Source: Ruminococcus sp. UBA946 | GTDB taxonomy: Bacteria; Bacillota; Clostridia; Oscillospirales; Ruminococcaceae | DNA: 13,213 nucleotides | Direction: 5' to 3' | Assembly (NCBI GenBank): GCA_002293295.1 | Contig: DBCY01000100.1 | Coordinates: forward strand, 1-13,213 | Shown: one piece after another, positions 7,548 through 13,213 of the stretch | Position numbering within the stretch: the stretch's first letter is position 1 | Layout of the letters: each line of letters opens with the position of its first letter | Program-made: the position numbers and the translations under genes | The notes under the pieces: model-generated | What the model was told of the DNA's origin: nothing | Database searches by the model: none | Seen by the model: only the letters and a program-made list of their open reading frames with translations

Positions 7548-8948
7548 TCAGTTCAGAATAAATTTTTCCGCAGCCATTGGATTGTATTTTTCTTCCAGAA
7601 GCTTTTCGTCTACACGTTCAAGTGAGGTTTTCGGAAGAAGCGAAAGTATATCCCAGGCTAAATCTAAGGTTTCATCAATTGTACGGTTTTCATCGGATGC
7701 CTGCGAAATAAAGTATTTTTCAAAAACCTTGCCGAAGTACATAAAAGACTTGTCAGTATCGGTCAGCTCGTCTTCGCCTATGACGGACGCCAGCGCGCGG
7801 GTTTCCTGAACCTTGGCATATGACGCGAAAAGCTGATTTGCGGCGTCGGAATGGTCGTAACGCGTATACCCTGAACCGATACCGTCCTTCATAAGACGCG
7901 AAAGTGACGGCAGGACGGAAACAGGGGGATAAATACCCTTTTGGTCTAAAACACGGTCAAGAACAATCTGTCCCTCCGTTATATAACCCGTTAGGTCGGG
8001 GACAGGATGCGTTATATCATCGTTAGGCATTGTGAGAATCGGGATTTGAGTAACGGAACCGCCGGAACCCTTAATAATTCCCGCACGCTCGTAAATTGAA
8101 GCAAGGTCGGAGTAAAGATAACCGGGGTAGCCTTTTCGCCCGGGGATTTCACCCATTGAGGATGAGAATTCGCGGACGGCTTCAGCATAGGAGGTCATAT
8201 CGGTAAGTATAACAAGAATATGCATATTCTTTTCATATGCCAGGTATTCGGCAACGGTCAGCGCGCATCTCGGAGTAATAATCCTTTCTATGACAGGGTC
8301 GTTTGAAAGATTGAGAAACATCACGACGCGCTGCAGGACTCCGCTTTCCTCAAAGCTTCTGCGGAAGTAGTCGGCAACGTCGTTCTTAACGCCCATCGCA
8401 GCAAAAACAACGGCAAAATCCTGACCGTTTTCATCGGCAATATGCGCCTGGCGTACAATCTGGACGGCAAGCTTGTTGTGTGAAAGACCGGAACCTGTAA
8501 ATATCGGAAGCTTCTGACCTCTTATCAGGGTGACAAGAGCGTCGATTGCCGAAATACCCGTATTTATATAGTTGTGCGGATAAGCGCGTGAAACGGGATT
8601 CAAAGCTCTGCCGTTAATATCGGCTGTTTTCTCGGCATAGATTTCACCGAGACCGTCAACCGGACGCCCCGCTCCGTTAAAAACCCTTCCAAGTATTTCT
8701 GGGGATAAGGGCATTTCCATTGGTTTTCCGGTAAAACGGGTTTTTGTATTTGTTAAGGATAACCCTTTCGTTCCCTCAAAAACCTGAAGAACAACCCTTT
8801 CCCCCCGGATTTCAACAACCCGCCCGATTCTGCTGCTTTTGTCATCAAGCCGTATTTCAACAACCTCGTCATATGAAACGCCGGCAGCATTATCAAGTAC
8901 GACCAAAGGTCCGTTTATTTCACTGAATCCCACATACTGTAAGCTCAT
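7548..8948 (-). CDS. ntpB: V/A-type ATPase subunit B (non-catalytic nucleotide subunit)
   Basis: Subunit B alternates with A in the A3B3 ring and supplies residues to the catalytic interface without hydrolysing ATP itself. The 466-residue length matches the family (455-470). An N-terminal beta-barrel covers about 1-75. The nucleotide domain carries the degenerate P-loop FTGSGLSHN (150-158), which lacks the GKT of subunit A and is typical of B. Other marks are VVFAAMGV (180-187), REFSSSMGEIPGRKGYPGYL (259-278), DLASIYERAG (281-290) and the arginine-finger segment PSLSRL (347-352, R351). The C-terminal helical bundle completes the protein. The start ATG has GGAG seven bases upstream. It lies 41 bases after A, and that gap contains a small hairpin. 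Confidence 0.97.
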   Translation of the reverse strand: MSLQYVGFSEINGPLVVLDNAAGVSYDEVVEIRLDDKSSRIGRVVEIRGERVVLQVFEGTKGLSLTNTKTRFTGKPMEMPLSPEILGRVFNGAGRPVDGLGEIYAEKTADINGRALNPVSRAYPHNYINTGISAIDALVTLIRGQKLPIFTGSGLSHNKLAVQIVRQAHIADENGQDFAVVFAAMGVKNDVADYFRRSFEESGVLQRVVMFLNLSNDPVIERIITPRCALTVAEYLAYEKNMHILVILTDMTSYAEAVREFSSSMGEIPGRKGYPGYLYSDLASIYERAGIIKGSGGSVTQIPILTMPNDDITHPVPDLTGYITEGQIVLDRVLDQKGIYPPVSVLPSLSRLMKDGIGSGYTRYDHSDAANQLFASYAKVQETRALASVIGEDELTDTDKSFMYFGKVFEKYFISQASDENRTIDETLDLAWDILSLLPKTSLERVDEKLLEEKYNPMAAEKFILN

Positions 8949-8966
8949 AATAATACTCCGTTCAGC

Positions 8967-8983
8967 TATTAACAGCGTTAATA
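8967..8983 (-). repeat. Small inverted repeat between subunit A and B genes
   Basis: TATTAAC (8967-8973) and GTTAATA (8977-8983) form a perfect 7-bp stem with a three-base loop. It lies between the stop of A and the ribosome binding site of B (GGAG at 8956-8959). The stem is A+T-rich and no T tract follows in the transcribed direction, so it is not a terminator. It could affect mRNA stability or B translation, or be chance. Confidence 0.35.
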
Positions 8984-8989
8984 AATTTT

Positions 8990-10747
8990 TCAGCGCATTT
9001 TATCCTTTAAATTCCTGATAACCCTTTTAATTTCCACATCAAGGAGATGGAACTTATTCAGGTCGTCGTTAGGAATGTCATATTTCATTCTGATGATTTT
9101 TTCAAATAACCCCGTTTTTACGATTTCACTTACGGGTATGCCGGAAGTAACGGCGGTTTTAGTATTCCTGTAAAGCTTAAGTATAATTCCCATCATATAA
9201 AACTGCTTTAGCAGCGGTACGAAAGTATCATCCTTATGGAAGGCGTTCTGCTGCAGGAAGCCTATACGGATTATACGGGCAATTTCGATAACAAGCTTCT
9301 GGTCCTCAGGCAGAACATCGGAACCTATAAGCTTGACGATTTCCAGAAGCTTATTTTCCTCATGCAGAATATCGGAAATTTTCTGGCGGTGCTTTAAAAA
9401 ATCAATACTGACGTTTTCATTGTAATAATCGGCAAGCTCGTCCGTATAATCGGAATAGCTGTCATTCCAGTTAATAGCCGGATAATGCCTGGAATAGGCA
9501 AGCGACTTGTCAAGAGCCCAGAAGCAGCGGACAAACCTTTTTGTGTTCTGGGTAACGGGTTCGGAGAAATCGGAACCCTGCGGTGAAACCGCGCCGATAA
9601 TAGTGACCGAGCCTTCTTTGCCGCATAATGTCTCGACATAACCCGCGCGTTCGTAAAAATCAGAAATTCTTGACGGGAGATATGCGGGGAAGCCTTCTTC
9701 CGCCGGCATTTCTTCTAACCGTCCGCTGATTTCACGTAAAGCCTCAGCCCAGCGCGAGGTCGAATCCGCCATAATGGCGATATGGTAACCCATATCACGG
9801 TAATACTCCGCAATCGTGATACCCGTATAAATTGAAGCCTCACGCGCGGCAACCGGCATATTTGATGTGTTAGCAATCAGGATAGTCCGGTCGCTGAGGG
9901 CTTTACCCGAACGCGGGTCGGTTAGCTCCGAAAACTCTTCAAGCACATGGGTCATTTCGTTGCCGCGTTCGCCGCAGCCTATATAAACAATAATGTCGGC
10001 GTCACACCACTTAGCAAGCTGATGCTGGGTCATGGTCTTCCCAGTGCCGAAACCGCCGGGAACGGCGGCGGCGCCGCCCTTTGCTATGGGCAGAATCGTA
10101 TCAATAATCCGCTGACCCGTTATAAGGGGTTTACTGACGGGAAGACGGTTTTTAAAGGGACGTGTCTGCTTAATCGCCCATTTCTGCACCATCGTAATCT
10201 CTTCAGCGGTTCCGTCGTCTTTTTTCAGACGGATAAGAATATCGTTAATTGTATAATCACCGTCGTCGGCAGTCCAGATAACTTCGCCGGATAAACCTGG
10301 GGGGAGCATAAAGCGGTGTTCGACAACAGGCGTTTCGGGGCATACGGCAAAAATTTCACCGCCATTCAGATAATCACCCGGCGCAGCGGTAAAGGTGACG
10401 GAATACTTCATTGCAGTGTCAAGGGCGGGAATAATATTTCCTTCTGAAATAAAAGCGCCGGAAATCTCCTCAAGCTTTTTTAAGGGACGTCCGATACCGT
10501 CGAAAATATTTGAAATTATCCCCGGACCCAAAGTTGCGGACATAGGCATGCCGCTTCCCGAAACCGGCTCGCCCGGTTTAAGACCGGTGGTCGGTTCATA
10601 AACCTGTATGGTAGTTTCGGACGAATTAATGGAAATAACCTCGCCTATCAGGCGTTTTGTGCCCACATAAACCATTTCAAGCATCATAAAATCCCTTGTA
10701 CCCTTTACCTTAACGACAGGTCCGTTGACTGCGAAAACAGTATTCAA
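8990..10747 (-). CDS. ntpA: V/A-type ATPase subunit A (catalytic subunit)
   Basis: Subunit A hydrolyses or makes ATP in the cytoplasmic head. The 585-residue length is normal. An N-terminal barrel (about 1-70) leads into the A-specific bulge region (about 110-190), which F-type beta subunits lack. The Walker A is GGFGTGKT (231-238, K237). The catalytic glutamate lies in GCGERGNE (257-264, E260). The Walker B is HIAIMADS (322-329). Further marks are TSRWAEALREISGRLEEMPA (330-349) and FPAYLPSRISDFYERAG (353-369). The start is TTG at 10745-10747, with AGGAGGG six bases upstream inside the last codons of E. The TTG overlaps the TGA stop of E by three of four bases in TTGA, suggesting translational coupling. 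An in-frame ATG is not found close by, and the MNTVFAVNGPVVKVKG start fits the family. Confidence 0.97.
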   Translation of the reverse strand: MNTVFAVNGPVVKVKGTRDFMMLEMVYVGTKRLIGEVISINSSETTIQVYEPTTGLKPGEPVSGSGMPMSATLGPGIISNIFDGIGRPLKKLEEISGAFISEGNIIPALDTAMKYSVTFTAAPGDYLNGGEIFAVCPETPVVEHRFMLPPGLSGEVIWTADDGDYTINDILIRLKKDDGTAEEITMVQKWAIKQTRPFKNRLPVSKPLITGQRIIDTILPIAKGGAAAVPGGFGTGKTMTQHQLAKWCDADIIVYIGCGERGNEMTHVLEEFSELTDPRSGKALSDRTILIANTSNMPVAAREASIYTGITIAEYYRDMGYHIAIMADSTSRWAEALREISGRLEEMPAEEGFPAYLPSRISDFYERAGYVETLCGKEGSVTIIGAVSPQGSDFSEPVTQNTKRFVRCFWALDKSLAYSRHYPAINWNDSYSDYTDELADYYNENVSIDFLKHRQKISDILHEENKLLEIVKLIGSDVLPEDQKLVIEIARIIRIGFLQQNAFHKDDTFVPLLKQFYMMGIILKLYRNTKTAVTSGIPVSEIVKTGLFEKIIRMKYDIPNDDLNKFHLLDVEIKRVIRNLKDKMR

Positions 10748-11355
10748 GCTTTACCCTCCTCATATGCCTTTATATTCCTCATAGCAAACAGCTTTTTTTG
10801 TTCTTCGAGGGCGGAATCAAAGGTTTTATCATTGATTATACCTTTTGAAACGTTATAGACCGACAACCCGCCGATTTGTATTTTTTCATCGGCTTTAAAA
10901 GTAACATTACCGGACTGTACTGCTTTTTTAAGCGTACCGGCATATTTAATATCATCATTTGAAAGGAATATCTCAGTATCCCCTGAAATATTTATGATAA
11001 GAAGCGTCTTAATCAGACTTTCAAGATATTCGGGCGTTTTCCTGTATTCGCTGATTTTTTCTTCGACTGCCGAGAAAACATGAGAGGCGAGCTTTTGTCT
11101 GTGATTAAGGACCGCTTTTTTCATTTCAAGCTCCGCTACGGATAAATCCCGTATATAATTGTAATCGTTTTTCTTTGTTCCGGTTGAAAAATGTTTTTCC
11201 GAAGCAAACATCGCCTCGGCTTCGGCTGAATTTAATATAATATTTTTTTCTTTTTCGGCTTCATCAAGTATCGCGGCTATTTCACTGTCAACCTGACTGT
11301 TCACCGCCGCTGAAAAGTTTTTTAATTTTTCCTCACGGTATGATGTATTATTCAT
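10744..11355 (-). CDS. ntpE: V/A-type ATPase subunit E (peripheral stalk)
   Basis: Subunit E forms the peripheral stalk that stops the A3B3 head from spinning against the membrane part. I choose the ATG at 11355 (203 residues, MNNTSYREEKLKNFS) because GGAGGG (11361-11366) lies five bases before it. An in-frame ATG at 11394 would add 13 residues but lacks such a site. Residues about 5-100 are a charged Ala/Glu/Lys-rich helix, probably coiled coil (EIAAILDEAEKEKNIILNSA). The C-terminal half is the globular domain that touches the head (TEIFLSNDDIKYAG, IGGLSVYNVSKGIINDKTFD). Length fits the family (185-210), but sequence conservation is low, as usual for E. Its usual helical partner (G/H) is not in the window. 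Confidence 0.88.
   Translation of the reverse strand: MNNTSYREEKLKNFSAAVNSQVDSEIAAILDEAEKEKNIILNSAEAEAMFASEKHFSTGTKKNDYNYIRDLSVAELEMKKAVLNHRQKLASHVFSAVEEKISEYRKTPEYLESLIKTLLIINISGDTEIFLSNDDIKYAGTLKKAVQSGNVTFKADEKIQIGGLSVYNVSKGIINDKTFDSALEEQKKLFAMRNIKAYEEGKA
10754..10760 (-). promoter_or_regulatory. Ribosome binding site deciding the TTG start of subunit A
   Basis: AGGAGGG sits six bases upstream of TTG 10747 and lies within the codons for the last residues of E (EEGKA). Its strength and spacing support a TTG start coupled to the end of E translation. Confidence 0.8.
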
Positions 11356-11360
11356 AAAAT

Positions 11361-11366
11361 CCCTCC
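11361..11366 (-). promoter_or_regulatory. Ribosome binding site deciding the start of subunit E
   Basis: GGAGGG lies five bases upstream of the ATG at 11355 and downstream of the alternative in-frame ATG at 11394, so it favours the shorter 203-residue protein. Confidence 0.75.
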
Positions 11367-11404
11367 GTAGAACAACATTAATCGGAATCTGCAAGCTGAC
11401 GGAA

Positions 11405-11713
11405 TTATAATTTTAGTCCTATTGCGGTTTCAATATAATCTGAAATATTTTCTGTTATATCCGAGCTTCCGTGACGGTCGGGGATTTCCAGAATTAAAGG
11501 CTGTCTGCGGTTCAGCTTCAGGTCATAGACGAACCGTTTATTATTCCTGACAAGTTTTTCAGTGATAAGTATTAATGCGGTATCTTCATTTTCCATAGCC
11601 TTCATTAAGACTTTTTTTAATTCGTCAGAATCATGGGTTACAGTTCCTTCAACCCCGGCAAGCCGCATACCCAAAAGGGTATCGGTGTTGTCGCTTATTA
11701 AATAAAACCGCAT
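11405..11713 (-). CDS. ntpG: V/A-type ATPase subunit F (central stalk)
   Basis: Subunit F packs against the D shaft in the central stalk and tunes coupling (called NtpG in Enterococcus). The 102-residue protein has the usual length. Family-like features are a first beta strand MRFYLISD, then TLLGMRLAGVEG (12-23), the strand and helix TALILITEKLV (45-55) and QPLILEIPDRHG (71-82), a two-layer Rossmann-like fold. The ATG has GAGGG nine bases upstream. It sits 45 bases after K and 49 bases before E. The order K-F-E differs from the Enterococcus order K-E-C-F, where subunit C stands between E and F. Confidence 0.9.
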   Translation of the reverse strand: MRFYLISDNTDTLLGMRLAGVEGTVTHDSDELKKVLMKAMENEDTALILITEKLVRNNKRFVYDLKLNRRQPLILEIPDRHGSSDITENISDYIETAIGLKL

Positions 11714-11758
11714 AACCGGAACCCTCTTTTCCTTATATTATATTTTTTTGCATTACAT

Positions 11759-12190
11759 TTAAAGGTTACCTATAATCATGAATGCGATAAGGAAACCGTA
11801 AAGCGCGACGCCTTCACCGAGCGCCACAAAAATCAGCGCCTTGGAAAATGTTTTGGGTTCTTCACTTACGGCTCCAATGGCCGATGAAGCGGCGGAAGCA
11901 ACGGCAATACCGCAGCCTATGGAGCCAAGACCCACGGCAAGAGCGGCTCCGATATAGCCGAGGCCTGCATTAAGATCAACGGCGGTTTCAGCAGGGGTAA
12001 CGCCGGCGGTTTCGGCGGAAACAAACTGACCTACCGGAAAAATTGTGCAGAAAATCAAGACACCGAAAAAAGTGCAGAGATTGGCAATTAAAGCGTTTTT
12101 CGCTTTTTTGCCGTTTGATTTTCTGATGTAATTTATAACCGGCATTGAAAGAAGGACAACGACAAGAAGCGGCAGAAGAAAAATATACAT
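11759..12190 (-). CDS. ntpK: V/A-type ATPase subunit K (c-ring proteolipid)
   Basis: This subunit builds the rotating ion-carrying ring. The 143-residue protein has four hydrophobic segments at about 3-20, 33-55, 76-107 and 117-140. The last two are the functional c-subunit hairpin: AALAVGLGSIGCGIAVASAA...SEEP and FVALGEGVALYGFLIAFMII, with the ion-binding E126. The first two segments do not form an obvious second ion-binding hairpin and are joined by a basic loop (RKSNGKKAK). The polar residues that complete sodium sites in sodium-binding rings are not seen: V97 is at the usual Gln position in the GxGxAxx turn, and G127-V128 follow the glutamate in place of Ser/Thr. Proton use is therefore the simpler inference. 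The start ATG has GGAGG seven bases upstream. It lies 22 bases after subunit I. Confidence 0.93.
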   Translation of the reverse strand: MYIFLLPLLVVVLLSMPVINYIRKSNGKKAKNALIANLCTFFGVLIFCTIFPVGQFVSAETAGVTPAETAVDLNAGLGYIGAALAVGLGSIGCGIAVASAASSAIGAVSEEPKTFSKALIFVALGEGVALYGFLIAFMIIGNL

Positions 12191-12212
12191 ACTTAAACCT
12201 CCAATAATAAAA

Positions 12213-13213
12213 TTAATAATCGTTTTCGTTATAATTTATTCTTACAGGGGTAAACGGCTGGCCTTCGGCGTTATAAAAACGCGAGAATATTTCATAGAAC
12301 TCCAGACGAAGAACCTGAATCCCGACAATCATACCCTCCATAGCCATTACAAAGATGTTCCCTATTATGATAATAAAAGGCGACGCGCCTGCAGAAGCGG
12401 ATTCAGCGAGAGCCATTACAACCGACATCATACCTGCATGTGAAAGTACAAAACCGCCGATTCTGACAAAGGAAAGCGTATTTGTGGCATAACCGAGCAT
12501 GAACTCAAACACCTCAAAGAAGTTGGAGGCTATAAAGTCGCCGATTCCGCTTTCCAAATGAAACGCTTTTCCTGAAACCCAGTGGGAAAGCGGTTCGCGT
12601 AAAAACATCATCATAACCGGAAGAACAATGAGGAATATAACATAAGGCGCCGTAAAAAGCTTTATTTCAAAAAGTGAAAAAACCAGTCCCGAAAGCAAGG
12701 AGCCGAAGAAAACAAACCCGGCAATACCGTTGTTCCCGAATAAGGACTTAATCAGGTCCTTGTTTTTTAACCCGATTATGATATTTATTATTATTGATAT
12801 AAATATAACAGCGACGCCGATTATGATTGCTCCGTAAAGCACAGCGTTTATATTTTCCATTGCGCGAAACGGCAGAAAGGGAATACCGAGCTTTTCATAA
12901 AGCGGGTCAAGCAGCTCTTCAAATCCGAAGACGCTTCCGAAGAGCAAACCGAATACTGCGCTGGAAATACCGATGCGAGCCATAATGGGTCCGAGAGAAA
13001 ACCTTTTATACCTCCAGAGCAAGGCGCCGAGAACTGATATTATAATACCCTGCCCTAAATCACCGAACATAATTCCGAACAGTAAAACATACGTTACTGC
13101 AACAAGAGTTGTCGGATTAATCCCGTTATATGACGGCAGCCCGTACATATCAACGAACATAGAAAAAGGCTCTGAAAATTTATTATTACGCAGCTTAATG
13201 GGGGGGGCAAGGT
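12213..13213 (-). CDS. ntpI: V/A-type ATPase subunit I (a subunit), N-terminus cut by window edge
   Basis: Subunit I is the membrane stator that forms the two ion half-channels against the c-ring. Only its C-terminal part is here, about 333 codons of a protein usually about 600-660 long. The frame is open to the right edge, and residues before the first in-window ATG (13160) keep family similarity (PPIKLRNNKFSEPF before MFVDMYGLPS), so that ATG is internal. Then follow the first membrane segments with LLFGIMFGDLGQG, several more hydrophobic helices, and TLSFVRIGGFVLSHAGMM, whose arginine (codon 12462-12464) corresponds to the essential channel arginine. The end, EGQPFTPVRINY, is also typical. 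The missing part is the cytoplasmic stalk-binding domain. The first in-window bases include a run of eight C in the coding strand (13200-13207). The operon promoter lies outside the window. Confidence 0.95.
   Translation of the reverse strand, partial: LAPPIKLRNNKFSEPFSMFVDMYGLPSYNGINPTTLVAVTYVLLFGIMFGDLGQGIIISVLGALLWRYKRFSLGPIMARIGISSAVFGLLFGSVFGFEELLDPLYEKLGIPFLPFRAMENINAVLYGAIIIGVAVIFISIIINIIIGLKNKDLIKSLFGNNGIAGFVFFGSLLSGLVFSLFEIKLFTAPYVIFLIVLPVMMMFLREPLSHWVSGKAFHLESGIGDFIASNFFEVFEFMLGYATNTLSFVRIGGFVLSHAGMMSVVMALAESASAGASPFIIIIGNIFVMAMEGMIVGIQVLRLEFYEIFSRFYNAEGQPFTPVRINYNENDY

Noticed and set aside
9947..10294. 115-codon plus-strand open frame inside subunit A
   Set aside because: It is opposite the Walker A region of a highly conserved gene and has no independent support.
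11356..11394. Longer form of subunit E starting at the ATG at 11394
   Set aside because: The strong GGAGGG site lies downstream of that ATG and five bases before the ATG at 11355, and the extra residues do not fit the family.
11737..11742. TATAAT on the minus strand between subunits K and F as an internal promoter
   Set aside because: No acceptable -35 element lies 16-18 bases upstream and the region is simply A+T-rich.
12213..13160. Subunit I as a complete 315-residue protein starting at 13160
   Set aside because: The frame is open past 13160 to the window edge with family-like sequence, so the ATG is internal and the gene is cut by the window.
1..13213. CRISPR arrays, insertion sequences, prophage genes, tRNA/rRNA, defence systems
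   Set aside because: No repeat-spacer pattern, transposase motif, terminal inverted repeats, cloverleaf or defence gene was found; the genes are housekeeping or membrane-energetic.

Overview
The window looks like a chromosomal segment of an anaerobic, probably spore-forming Clostridia member, most likely from the Oscillospirales / former Ruminococcaceae. This is inferred from moderate-to-low GC, strong GGAGG-type ribosome binding sites, a SpoIID-like peptidoglycan protein, greA next to lysS, and a bacterial V/A-type ATPase operon whose c-subunit has extra N-terminal hydrophobic segments. Genus or species cannot be assigned from the sequence alone.

Left half, plus strand (1-6899). A possible C-terminal tail of an upstream gene runs into a 411-residue protein with a SpoIID-like core and a C-terminal peptidoglycan-binding domain, followed by a clean stem-loop terminator. 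Next is a textbook consensus promoter driving greA (transcript cleavage factor). After a 349-base gap holding a possible decayed gene come lysS (class II lysyl-tRNA synthetase), cls (cardiolipin synthase with two HKD motifs) and an AI-2E-family membrane protein, the last with its own probable promoter. These are mostly housekeeping genes for transcription, translation and the membrane.

Right half, minus strand (13213-6917). A V/A-type ATPase operon is transcribed towards the plus-strand genes. In transcription order it reads I (truncated by the right window edge), K, F, E, A, B, D. I and K form the membrane ion path, A and B the ATPase head, D and F the central rotor, and E part of the peripheral stalk. 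Subunit C (d), which links rotor to c-ring, and a G/H-type stalk partner are not in the window. They may lie upstream of I. The c-subunit carries the essential glutamate but not the polar ligands typical of sodium-binding rings, so proton coupling is the simpler guess. Subunit A starts with TTG overlapping the stop of E.

The operon and the plus-strand set converge, with only 17 bases between their stop codons and no convincing terminator. I see no CRISPR array, insertion sequence, tRNA, rRNA, riboswitch or defence system, and no clear new system. The points most worth a second look are the SpoIID-like protein without a signal peptide, the decayed reading frames between greA and lysS, the missing subunit C, and the substituted loop near the LysRS lysine site.
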